A DNA stretch of 64,000 bases from Bolinopsis microptera (Eukaryota; Ctenophora; Tentaculata; Lobata; Bolinopsidae): NCBI RefSeq assembly GCF_026151205.1, contig NC_087076.1, positions 8,596,902 through 8,660,901 of the forward strand. The letters run 5' to 3'. Position numbers and translations under genes: made by a program. Shown in pieces: positions 29,939 through 41,709 of this stretch; within the stretch, counting starts at the first letter, position 1; every line of letters begins with the position of its first letter. The notes beneath the pieces are model-generated. The model saw nothing but the letters and a program-made list of their open reading frames with translations. It was not told where the DNA came from and did not search any database.

Positions 29939-30243
29939 ATATAATTACATGTCACATAATGGATTAGTTGAATGAAACGTGTGCTACAAATGTCTACGCC
30001 TCACGCAAAACTGCGTACCGCTTAGTACTTCATGCTTGAGCGGTACTGCGGTTGACAGTGGCGCGCACTCAATTTAATCACAAATAACGAGCGCGCGGTT
30101 TTTTGGAATCTCTCCATTATTATATTAATTAGGTCGCGGTGTTCACGGCCTGTACTGCGTGAACGACAGAAATATCTTTTAAATTATTTTGCTTCTGAAA
30201 TTTTGGCTCTAGAAATTAAGAAATGTGACATGTAATTGTAAGA
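29939..30243. mobile_element. MITE with ATTACATGTCAC inverted ends, copy 1
   Basis: Ends tataattacatgtcac and gtgacatgtaattgta face each other over 305 bp. The right half (gcttctgaaat, gttcacgcagtacagg in reverse) matches the MITE at 47063-47245. No coding capacity is seen. Confidence 0.6.
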
Positions 30244-32478
30244 TAACAATTAAATAGATCATGTGCGCGGCGCCTACAGCTGACCTACGAATTTCTGAAC
30301 AATTTTAAATTGTGGCTGTGTGCGCGGCGTACTGTATATGTGTTTGAAATTGAAATTTGAATTTATTTATGAATATAACATTATGTATTGATTGTTTTGT
30401 GGTAAATAAAAATTTTTCTTTCCTAAAAAATTTTTCTTTCCTATGTATTATTTACAAAAGTTTGCGTGGAATTCAGTTCAAGCGCCCCAGAAACTATATT
30501 ACATTTCTGAATACTTTGAATACTTGAATATCATGTTACAATGGTTCTAATATGGTAAATGAAACCATCAACAACTGTTATTGATAGTGGTAAGACTAAT
30601 GATACAATTGTAGTCCGTGCATTGTTGAAAGTCCAAGGTATGATTTCTACAATGTCAGCGGTATCATGTTTCTCACAGGCATTGGCATTTGACAGCCACC
30701 TACCTCCAACGTAAATATAGTTAACCTGATTACGCTTGCCTCCCTAAAACTAACAGTAGAACAGTCATAAATTCAGACCCCCTGCAGTATGATGATAAAT
30801 GTATATAAAGATATAAATTATAAGCCTCTGTATCTCTGTATTAACGAGACGCGTTTCTTTGTTGTGAATGATAATGTTATTTGCTTGTGAATGAATGTCG
30901 TTACATTTCAAGGACAATCACTGAATACCAACAAGATGATAATATTAATACACAGTACACACAAGTATAGCGCCATAAGATGGTGTTTCTATTGTCTCAT
31001 AATATATAAGGATAACACAAGACCATGCTAGCACGTGACCCGCCCAAAAGTTGAGTAAGCTTATTGTAGCTACAATCTATATGTTGTGTAAAACACAGCT
31101 ATTCCCTACTAATACGCCTGCTTTCAGTGTTACACAATCATCTATCACATACACAACAGTATCACATTATCACAGATCCAACCTTCCCACCCTTCTGGAA
31201 CATTCCAATTATCGTGTCTACTGTTCCAGAGTTAAAACAGCTTTAAATAGTCACCGCTCACGCTACAGTGCGTCGCTAACAAGTCCTATCCAGACTATTC
31301 AACCGTGAGTAGTTCCAGTTTTTAAACAACAAGAGGTTTTTTGTTCTCGTTTTAACTGTTTTTATATTCAACACGTACAAGTGAAATGCTTAACGAGTTA
31401 ACGAGCGAATCGCATTTCTTTTTTTCAACAATGTAAAAAATGTAACCTCGACCCGGTAATGAAGTTAATATCACCTCACGGTTTCGTGTTAAATAACATT
31501 AGCCCAGCTACCATAGTGCTGTGTTTCGTGTCCACCTCCTAACTGGTAACTATACACCTGAACTCCCAATAGGAGGAGACAATGTCCATATCTCTCAGAA
31601 CTATCCCAGCTCATTTGGTTATTAATCTTCAGACTAATGAATGGTTTTAGATTCTCATACTAAGTGTGGGGTCACAGTGCGAGTCAGGTAGTCTCAGGTG
31701 ACATTTGTTAAGATCTGCACATACTATAGAATATTCTCACCTAACACCCAACACCACGGTAGCATTGAAAACATCAATAAACAGTCCCAAGATTGAGAAG
31801 CCAGAAGTTTTAATACGAACACCATGATAAAGTATCATTCATCAGCTGGTGACGAATTACATACACACACACACAACCCACACCCCACTCCTTACTCCTT
31901 CATACCACTTCTCACTCCTTCGTACACTTTGAAATTCAATCTTTATCGCAGGATCCCAGGTTTTTAAATCTAATTTCTAAACCTAAGGACCAGAGTTAGG
32001 ATGTGGTGATCATGTTTTTATAACTTGATTACCGGACATAATCCACCACATTATCACGTTTGTAGAGTACATTTGGCGACTGGAAGATGGTTTTAATTTT
32101 GTCTCCCGGTATTAAACCGTTTAATACACCTCACACAAGCACACTCTGATTGTTGTTCATTCTTTATAGAAAATCCGTGCGTATTGGGTCCAATAGTATT
32201 ATATTATATATTAAAGTCTTAACATTCATGATTTGGCTATCACGGGATTGAATTTATTGAAGATTATCCAGGCTACCTTTCCATTACACCATTACGTGCA
32301 TGCTCTCATAATCGAGCAAAATATGGGCATACAACACATTACTTTATATACGAAGCTGCAAATTAGCTCAGTCAATGTTCAGTCAGCTTACAAGTTATCG
32401 CTAAACGGTAATAATCTATTAACTGTTTCTGGTACTTGATATTCCGAAGACAAGGATATTGATCTGTGACAGGAGCAC

Positions 32479-32651
32479 CACAATTAAACCCCGATTTCTT
32501 AGGAATTTTCGGGAAAAGCAAACCCTAGCACTAAAATATAAAGCAGGGTTTTAAAAGTGTGCACTTATCACGGTTTGGGGGATGTATGAACCTCACAGTA
32601 AATTAAAGTTCACATTAAATGTGGGAACGGTAAATCGGGGTTTGACTGTAA
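32479..32651. mobile_element. MITE with AAACCCCGATT ends, degraded copy
   Basis: The left end attaaaccccgatttctta and right end taaatcggggtttgactgta are inverted copies, as in the elements at 8453 and 39631. The interior also carries a partial copy of the end (aaagcagggttttaaaa). Confidence 0.5.
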
Positions 32652-33085
32652 TTTTATAACCCTCATGAGATATTTGACAGTATGCAAAATCTGTGGTCCA
32701 TAAAATAAGATTTCAGGGGCATATCAGTGTTTCCAATAACATTTGTTGAGCACTGAGCAGTTGAGTCGGATGATATGCAATTAGTACAATCTTGTGATAG
32801 CAAGCACTGGCTCACCGGTACTGAATATATTTGAAACATTTACTAAACACTGAAATTCCAGAATCTTCATTTTATATCAGCTAGCACAGTGTATCACAAT
32901 GTGCGTGCTAGCATTCCAAAATCAGCAAGCACCATCACTAATAATTATCAAGATCAGAATCATGCCGAACACTGAAGATAGACTATATTAACTCTGATTC
33001 TTTAGTACTGGTACGTGCGGTGCGAGAGTTTTCAGCAGATAAAAGACTAATAAATCAGTTATATTGCACGTGCACTTTTCAGAAA

Positions 33086-33187
33086 GTTGGTTGGTTTGTT
33101 GGTTATAGAACCCGTTCCCAATCTCGTATTGGAAAGTGACCTAACTCAATACTGAGTGCGAATACGGGTGGTACCTGCAAGGGTATC
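33086..33187 (+). repeat. Dispersed ~100-bp repeat, copy 1
   Basis: The stretch ggttatagaacccgttccca ... aatacgggtggtacctgcaa matches 60056-60155 at high identity, with small gaps. The ends gaacccgt and acgggt are weakly inverted. The family is unknown to me. Confidence 0.6.
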
Positions 33188-34437
33188 TATTTCAGGAAGT
33201 TGCAACCACACCAAATACAACGAATATTGAGGGTTACTTCACTTTCATTATCAGTAGTTGGTTTACATGATCTCACTACTTCACTACCGTTTTACTCCAG
33301 GAATTTATTCATTACTAGTGTAACCCGTGCCAACGGCCGGGACTTCACTATCGCAGTTGAATTGCAAAAGTATAAACAGTGCAAAGTATAACGTACAAAC
33401 AGAGTAGCGTAGCTTGAAAATTTTGAAAGGGGGAGTACAATAACAAAAAGGGTAAGAGGCTCGCGACTTATGTTGGTTCAGAAAAGGAAAAACATGAGGT
33501 GACCCCACGTGTTTAATCAGGTGATGCAGGCACGTGAAAGATCGTGGGAGAGGGGACGATAATTTAATAAATAATTTAAGTTGTTCAGTAAAATATAATT
33601 AGATATAGGAACGTGGCTAAACTGTTGCTAAACTGTGCAAGTGTTAAGGTGTAATTGCCGCCCGACATAATAGAAAGAAAAAATCTAGACATGCAACCTG
33701 CAATCCGAAGGTGATTGCAGCCCTTACGGAAGACTATAAAGCTATAAGGTCTTCATGCCTATATAATTAAATGCTTAAATTATACATAACGATAACTTGT
33801 AAACCCCAGAAGTTTCCAGTATCGTTATGAATCGTGTTGTTGTCACGTGGAAGAAAGAGCGTAATTAAAAGGGGTTATTAACGATTCGAATTTTCAAATA
33901 AATAAAGTTATAAATACTTTATTGGCCTAAGGGTTATAGACTGTCAAAGTTTAAAACGCACATTGGTATAGCACGTGACTAATAAGGTCCTATTTAGTAT
34001 TTATATTTCTAAACATTTTCTTGATCCTTACACATCATATTATTGAGTCCAATTAATGGTTAGGTCTCCAAACTCATAGCAGAAAACACGTATTTTTGCC
34101 CGTAATGAGCCTCTACTAAATCCCAAACTTAACTCCTCAAGAACTTAGCAGACTTATTTTCTAGTTACCAGACGGTACGCTGACTCATGAGTAGCATGTT
34201 CTTATTGTTATTTTACTCAATTCTAAGATCATTGACATTAGCTTACACCACCCTATGGAAACAATAAGTTACACTGACACCGTGTTGTGTTGTCTTAAAG
34301 TTTTACTCGCAAATTGTCCTTGATTAAAGCAAACGTACTTGATTCCAGTAGCCCCTACCTCCTCGAACTCTACGTAGTTGTTGAGTGTACGTCATACATA
34401 TATAATACTCAGAAAACTATAAATAATTGTGTATAGG

Positions 34438-34530
34438 GGTCGTTCACATATATTTACGTAATCAACCGAGGGGGAAGGGGGTTTTTAAATGCTTATTTGT
34501 TGATTACGGGGGGGGGGGGGGGGGGGGGAC
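34438..34530. mobile_element. Partial MITE with 21-base G run
   Basis: The left end gggtcgttcacatatatttacgtaatcaaccgaggg and the later ttgattacggggg match the inverted ends at 5630-5716. The G run is 34508-34528. A second related piece with 19 G lies at 34730-34790 (gattacgtcat, then gaggggggg). Confidence 0.5.
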
Positions 34531-37500
34531 AATTTGACAATATTTTTAATTCAAATTCCACTCAATTTCACTCTGATAGTGAAAAAATTTAGAAATTTAT
34601 CGGATATAGTAAGTACAAAGTAGTTAAAAGGTGATTGGCCAGACATTGTAATAACAATGACTTCGGCTCACTATGATCAGGGCAGCACCAAACGTAAAGA
34701 AAAGTGTTCCCAGGGAAAAAGTCAAAAAAGGGGGGGGGGGGGGGGGGGTCAGGCCATGATTACGTCATATTGCTGTCAGGAGGGGGGGTCTTGGTTACAA
34801 AGCAGTAATTAGGGGAGCTGTAAATGGGAGAGAGAGAGTGAGAGTGTGAGAGAGGGACAAAAAGTGAGTCACTTTAATATCACATTTGCAGTACAAAACC
34901 ATCAATTAAACCACTTAGCCCTCCACTTACCAACGGCCGATTTAAAAAGCCATAATCATTAAGCTTGGTCAGAGTTTTGTCGAAACTATACTGGAAAAAC
35001 CAGTACCATAACTCTTTTGATTAAACCGTTCGGAAATCTGGATAGTATCAAGATATAATACCCTGCCCATTCAGAAGTTTATCATACGTGTCCTATTATT
35101 CTCAAACCTCTTCTATACACAATCTTAAAGACAATAGCTCATAACCTCTATTTAATTTTTGAGACAGGTTCATTTAGTTTTTGAATAATAAGATATGAAC
35201 CACGTACATATTTTTTCTTGTGTAATAAAAAACAAATTTGGATACTTTCGACTTTGCATCTACATATTTCGAGGTTGTTAGTTGCTTCTGAGAGAATTCT
35301 TTTGTTGCCTTTACTTGTCCTGCTGTACTGAGAGTTTTCAATAGAATTTGTGTACCGAGAAAAATAAAATATATATATGAGCAAAATCTTTTCTTTGTCC
35401 ACCTCTTTTTGTGGCAGCGACCAATCCTTGCGGGGGCCACGCCTCACGCCCCACGCCCCACAAAGCCCCTGTATTGATAAATAGTTGGGTATTTTTATAT
35501 TGTGTGCAACATTTCTGACGTTTCTTGATAAGACTCGAGGGAAGATTCTGCTGAAAATAAAAGTCATGTCCAATGTAGAACACCATGGTAAAGACTAAAG
35601 TAAGTAGCTCCTACATTACTAAACAACTCCAGAGTACCCTGCAAAACATGATACAATACACTGATACAGCTCTATACATAATACTATAATGTATAGTGTA
35701 TAGTATACTACTACTATAGTAGCACCGATATAATACGTACCTGAGTAGGTGTAGAGAAGACAGAGTCTACACAATGTGTCACATCCATATGCTCCACTAT
35801 GTGACTAATTACCGTGATTACATTGTATGGTGGCAAGTTTTAAAACAGCTGATTTATTGACGTTATCCTCGAGTTGGGGTCGGAAAGACGTGATGACGGC
35901 GATTTTAAACAATTGTTTAAAATTTAGTTTGAGTTTATGATTGTTTGTCCTTGACTGCGGAGCTGTCTAGTTGGAATGTGTGGTATTTAGTATTATCCGC
36001 TACATTTTATATACAAAAGCAAACACACAAATTATATCGAAAACATAACATTATTTGATATAAACAATGATTATATGACTTTAAGAAAGTTTGGATTTTA
36101 TCCTATACGTACTATAAACAATAAAAATTCTACATAAAAACCAGATTATTTATGTAACATTTATTACCTCTGATGAAAAAATAAGAAATACCATTACGGT
36201 TATCGGTTTTAAATGAAAAAAAAATCTGTATCATATTATATTATCATCATAAAAATAAATTACTCTGTTCGTCAAATAAAAGTAAGTATAAATAGTACAT
36301 GGATTTATTTGAAATCCCTATCTGCTTTTAAGCATAGGCGGGTTCAAAGCTATGGCCTGGACATACCCTTGTAAAATTCAATTTGCCCAAAGCGAGTGTA
36401 GGAAGTACTATGAGGCGATAAATTCTATTATACAATTATTATTTCTATGCAATGTCCATTGCAATAAGCTATTTTTTCAGTTCAATTTGTCCACTGAAGC
36501 TGAGTAGAGGGATAATATTACCAGAACATTTTCCTTTATATGCAGAACCTCCGTGCCACCAAATCAGTACAACTCACTTCATTATTTCCATTTTACTCTC
36601 CAAAATAAATAAACCTGAATCCGCCTCTCTAATAATCTAAACCTCTCAAGCCCTTATTACAACCAAGAATTTGCCACAAATATTATAAAATAATTCAACA
36701 TGTAACAGCGACATATTTCTACAATCTACATACTGTATTGTATTGATTGTGATATATAAAACGATTGTACTACTAGCTAAAAAAACAAGCATGAGATTTA
36801 AATCTTCAGTACAAATGCGAACTCTTCAAACAATAACGCTAAAATTTCCAGAGTAAACTAGCTGATGTTCTAGAAAATGCAAACGTTAAAAGTCCTCTAA
36901 CATGTCCCCGATGGCCGATTTGTAATGTGCTGAATGATAATATTATAAAAGGACTAGTTAGATTGATAGTGATAGTAAGATATAATAATTATTCGTAAGT
37001 GACAGTTAATTTATACAGGAGGATAGAAAAGACGTCACGTATAAAAGCGATCATGGATTTGTTTGGATCTCCCGAATAAAAAATCCATGTTTATATACTA
37101 AATATCTGCATGTTCACATAAACATGGTCAAGGTTTAAAATATGTTTATAAAAATACTCTGTCTGTACAAAATAAGCGTTCAAAAGCTAACTAAATAACT
37201 GATTAACTTTTAAGTTAATATAATAACTTAATTCGGCCCCTTTTAAGTTGCCAGCTACAATGTAAACAAAACCAACTAATATTTTGAAACGTATGTAATT
37301 TGAAAGTCAGCATATTAGCCTAGAATTTACAGCTAGCATTTGCATAATATAGCTGTCAGATTCCTAATATGGTGATGCCAATGGAAACATTGCGTCAAAA
37401 ATAAGAAAAGCATTAGATATTTATGGAGAGGTGAACTATATATTTTTAGAGACGTGAAAATGACATTTGGTCTTAATATTCCAATGCTGCATGCTCATTG

Positions 37501-38069
37501 GTTCTTTGCTCTAATGTGCCAGAAACATTTGGTTCACCTCCAAACTGCATGCAGATCTGTAAGTATATTGGTGAACAGTTTGTTTTCTCTATATATATAT
37601 GATAATCTAAATCCAATGTTATATCCTAGTTGTCATCATGATATATATACGCAGGTCACGTGCCAGATGCTAGATACAGATTAATTCTTAAACCATGCTA
37701 AAGCAGCGTCGGTATAATTAGCTGACACTTAAGAACATCTCAGATTACGTAACTCCTGTAACTTAAATTCCTTATAAAGAAATTATAATACACAAAACCT
37801 TACAAGTAACATAGCTGTAAACCATAAAATTAATGTTATAATGAGCTAACACTTTGCATATGTTGCGGCAATATATCGAATACTACTACAGCGCGACAGC
37901 ACTAAATTCTTATCATTCATCAAATTCAATGATCCTAGAACATAAATCGAAGAACATTTAATACTAAGATAGGTATACAAAATAGACTAGATAGGAGTCC
38001 ACTAGAAAAACAAAAAAACAGGTAAAACCAACTGAGACGTCAAATATTGTGTCATAGCGATCAATGTGT

Positions 38070-38129
38070 CACGTGCTATGACGTCACACCACGTGTTATG
38101 ACGTCGAACCACGTATTTTAAGGTCACAC
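38070..38129. repeat. 20-bp tandem repeat with E-box and CRE sites
   Basis: Three units follow each other: CACGTGCTATGACGTCACAC, CACGTGTTATGACGTCGAAC and CACGTATTTTAAGGTCACAC. The first carries a CACGTG E-box and a TGACGTCA cAMP-response element. It sits just 3' of the Rap-like gene stop (38154), probably in or beyond its 3' untranslated region. Confidence 0.7.
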
Positions 38130-38153
38130 CACCCTATAATGTTAACCTCACAG

Positions 38154-40713
38154 TCACAACAACACACAACACCCGCTACTCTTCTTACTGTATTGTTTTC
38201 TCTTCACAGCCTGCTGTTTGTCCTGATAACTCTTGATCATCCTCAACACCCTCCTAAACAACTCCCCCACATTGAGGTCCTCTTTAGCGCTGGTGTGGAT
38301 GTGGGGAACTAACCACACATCCTTAGCTGTCCTCTCCACATGTTCCCTGTCCACCTCTCTGTACTCCTCCCTGTCACTCTTGTTTCCCGCCACTATGATG
38401 GGGAAGTGCCGCTCGTTCTTCATGTCCAGGATCTGGTTCAGGAGCGGTTCCACGTCTCTGAAGCTCTGTTTGTTGTCGATGGCGTACACTAGGACAAAGG
38501 CTTGTCCGTGGTCTATGTAGAGTTGGTGCATGGAGCTGTACTGTTCAGTTCCGGCTGTGTCCAGGATCTCAACCATCACCTGCGGAGGACACGGCGTGTT
38601 AGTTACATTTACTCTACTGTGCAGTGGGGATATTTATAGTGTAATTCTGTTACAGGCTATTAGTTATATTTGAATATTTGTTACATACAAAAGGGGGTAA
38701 CGTTCGTTTGTTTCCTAGATTCTACCATTTTTACTCTCCACATTTCTTATGCTGTAAAGACAGCGGTGCTTGCGCTTATGACCTACGTTACACCAAGCTA
38801 CGTCCAGTTTTTACACTTAACTAACCAGTCACCAATGATTTGGGAACGAAAGTTTTGTTAATGGGGGTTACTACTTGCCCCTTAGGAGCCAGATATCACT
38901 GACCACAAAATAGGGAACAAAGATTAATTTCTAAATTACAATTATAAAGAACTAAATAACTAAATAGTGGTTAATATTGGTAAAATTTTCTCAAAACGAT
39001 CCATTAATAAAAGGAAAATGTGTATCGTGGTAGATATAATATTGTGCATTCAAAAGGCTCAAATAAGCTAAGGCTATTATCCACGTGCCTTAAAAATGTT
39101 CGTCTCCCGACTGACGTTTTGATCGATTATAATAAGTTATAACGTTTAACCAACAAAATTATATTATATGTTACATACAAATAACAATTATGCCTTCTAA
39201 GATTTACACACTAATATATTTTAATATCCCAATTTTCACTATACCCAACTCAAATCACTGACCTCCATTTTACTAGTGTGAGGGTGATAGTACTACTAAG
39301 TGGCGAATTTGGATAATTGAATTGCAATCTACAAATTGGTCGTGCTATTTAGAATGAGGTTTGTGGTAGTACCGGAAGCTATCCTTCAATTACAGGAATA
39401 CATTCTGCTTTAGCACACACCGGCTGTGAGAATAATATTATATTCAATATTGAAGCCATCAAATGTTCATCTAGTAGTGGAAGAAGAGGGTAACTATTGG
39501 GTAACTATTGGTGTAACACGTCATAGAGCGCTAGAGTTGTGTCAGAGGATACGATAAGTGTGATATGTTAGTTCAATTGCAGCCAAAACATTCTGCTGGT
39601 ATAAAACAGATGAAAGACAACCGTTTCGTGTACAGTAAAACCCCGATTTATCGCGCCCCGATTTACCGCGGTAATTTCCTTCCTCCAAACTCCGCAGTAA
39701 ATCGGGGTTTTATCTATAAGACAGTCATCCTGGTATGTACATTATACATATCTTAATATAGTCAACCTCGCATGCTTTATGATTACAACATAATTACAAC
39801 ACGCGTTGTCGAGACAATTCCAGCTATTAGTCATAATCTGCTACTAACCCGGGTTAAATTTAACAATTTGTAATATTGTGCTGACAATGTAGCATTTATG
39901 CGCACACGCAAGCATAGTTTCATTATATTTAACGCAGGTTGAATGTATTCGCAAGTGAGTAACCGTGAATTGTATGGACTTAGTAGTGCACAATATAGAG
40001 TAAGAAATCAGAGTAGACTCTACTCTGTAGAGCCTTTTAAACCAGTCAGAACCAGAGTCTTGTAAACGGCACTTAGAACAAGAAAACAGATCTTTGGTTT
40101 AGAACAAGAAACTAGTCTTAAGTAACCAGATCTTTGTTTGCACTACGTCAAACATTTCTATAATTAACAATTTTGGACTAATAAAAGAGAACCCATCCAG
40201 ATTAATGGCAACAAGCCAGGGCTATTGACTTGACGTCGTATATTATTGTAGCGTAAAATCCGGATTGGAATATTGTTTATGAGTCGCATGGTTGCAATGT
40301 ATTCTTGTGTAAATTTGTATTTTTAAATTTTTTTTTACTGTAGTCATTGGAATCAATGCAATCAAAAACATGTCCTTTACCAAGTACAAACATTCTTTCA
40401 GCCGAAATCACTGCCAATATTTTTAAGTATTAACCGCAAGTCTAGTATAGTAGTATGGCAATGATATAATTGAACAACTATTCAGTGTTATTGATAAACA
40501 CTGTTTCAACACTCAACAGAAAGTAGAAACTGATAAAGTACCAAATAAGTTAACAAGACCCACCTCCTCCTCATCAAGTCTAGCGTGGTGTCTGTAGAAG
40601 TCCTCAACAGTGGGATTATACCGGGCCACAAAGAGACCCTGGACATAGCGTAGTGTTATAGCAGACTTGCCTACTCCTCCTGATCCTAAAACCACCACTT
40701 TGTACTCCTTCAT
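38154..40713 (-). CDS. Rap-like small GTPase of the Ras superfamily, two exons
   Basis: Exon 1 is 40564-40713 and exon 2 is 38154-38579, joined in phase 0 (donor gtgggt, acceptor ctccgcAG); the product is 191 aa. G1 P-loop GSGGVGKS, switch [12 protein letters not shown]3 DTAGTEQ, G4 NKSD and G5 TSAK are all present. T in AGTEQ and F in EDFYR are Rap2-like features (Ras has Q61). The C-terminus SSGCCVLL ends in a CaaX box with Leu, predicting geranylgeranylation, and the adjacent cysteine could be palmitoylated. The effector loop is close to consensus but [10 protein letters not shown] after it is divergent, so this is a Rap-family relative rather than a clear Rap1 or Rap2 orthologue. The intron holds a MITE (39631-39718) and a repeat (40257-40320). 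It probably signals in adhesion or polarity at membranes, by family analogy. Confidence 0.9.
39631..39718. mobile_element. MITE with TACAGTAAAACCCCGATTTA ends
   Basis: Inverted ends acagtaaaaccccgattta and taaatcggggttttatct lie 50 bp apart with TA at both edges. It is in the intron of the Rap-like gene and belongs with the copies at 8453 and 32479. Confidence 0.6.
40257..40320. repeat. Dispersed repeat, second copy
   Basis: The stretch aatccggattggaatattgtttatgagtcgcatggttgcaatg matches 26393-26440. It is intronic in the Rap-like gene. Confidence 0.45.
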
Positions 40714-41709
40714 CAAGGCATTCTAAACTAACAGGGAATAGTTTGTTTTGTTAGGGAATTGGTATTGCGCGGTATGAAAATTTCAAATATTTAATAGAAT
40801 ACGGAACTTTTGTCAAAAACTTCACAATTTTGAACTTCACAATTTTGAATGAGATTAATTTCATGTTTTAACAAATTTCCTCCGCACAATAAGACTAAAA
40901 AGCATCTGTCGAATAATCAGTTGATAAAACAATATCTGCAATTATAATTTAAAACAACATACTCAGCGGGGATTCCTAACATCAATAATTAGTTGAGTTT
41001 ACATTTTTTCAGTTTAACTTTCCCTGCTGTTAAAAACAGGTGCTGTATGTTAGAAAACAGTCCTTGAGTCCTGGTGAATATTGAATTGTGAGGTAATTTG
41101 GAAGAGCATGCATTATTGATGATAGGTTAAACACTCATTTAACAAGTATTTTAGTATTTATATTGGTTCGAATCTAATCAAACAAATCAAACTATTCTCA
41201 CATCATCTAAAATTAAATTTAATGGTGAATACAATAAAAATCGAGCAAAACTACCATATCATCCCTAAAATCATGTATAATTATCAATTTAATCTGCTAA
41301 TCGAATTCAGAATAATATTTTCAATAAAGCAACTCCCAGATTAAGATAAAACTGAAAACAAACTCGAATTTTATTGTCACAAGCATAGCAGGCTTTTATT
41401 CTGTATGAGGATTAAGGTTACAGTCAAACGTAAGCATGATGACATATTATTGGATGTCATTAAACGTATTACCCAACAAGCAACCTTTAACATCATGCCT
41501 AAGTGACTAAAATTCTTCGCTAAAATATCGCACTGCAATCAAATCCCAACTTGGACAAGATTCAAATCGAAATAGTATTCAATATTGAAAGGTATTAAAT
41601 TTAAGTTGATAGAAATACATAAGTTTCTGATGACTGCATGTTGAGATTTTGACTGCAGATAGATCGAATTAATTATATCAAATATACCAACTTAAATGTC
41701 CACAACAAT
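40714..41709. other. Intergenic, shared by Rap-like promoter and exchanger 3' end
   Basis: No coding signal is present. On the minus strand a candidate poly(A) signal for the exchanger gene is AATAAA at 41370-41375 (TTTATT on the plus strand). Sequence just above 40713 should hold the Rap-like gene promoter; no motif stands out. Confidence 0.4.

Larger units (their letters stand above)
30244..38069. other. Gene-poor stretch with scattered repeats
   Basis: No exon or gene could be supported in nearly 8 kb. Visible items are the MITEs at 32479-32651 and 34438-34530, the repeat at 33086-33187, G runs at 34508-34528 and 34730-34748, and an AC/CA-rich patch at 31860-31880. Distal regulatory DNA may lie here but nothing identifies it. 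Confidence 0.45.

Noticed and set aside
35148-35586. Overlapping minus-strand frames up to 141 codons
   Set aside because: Several frames are open at once, none has a recognisable motif, and the base content equals the non-coding flank.
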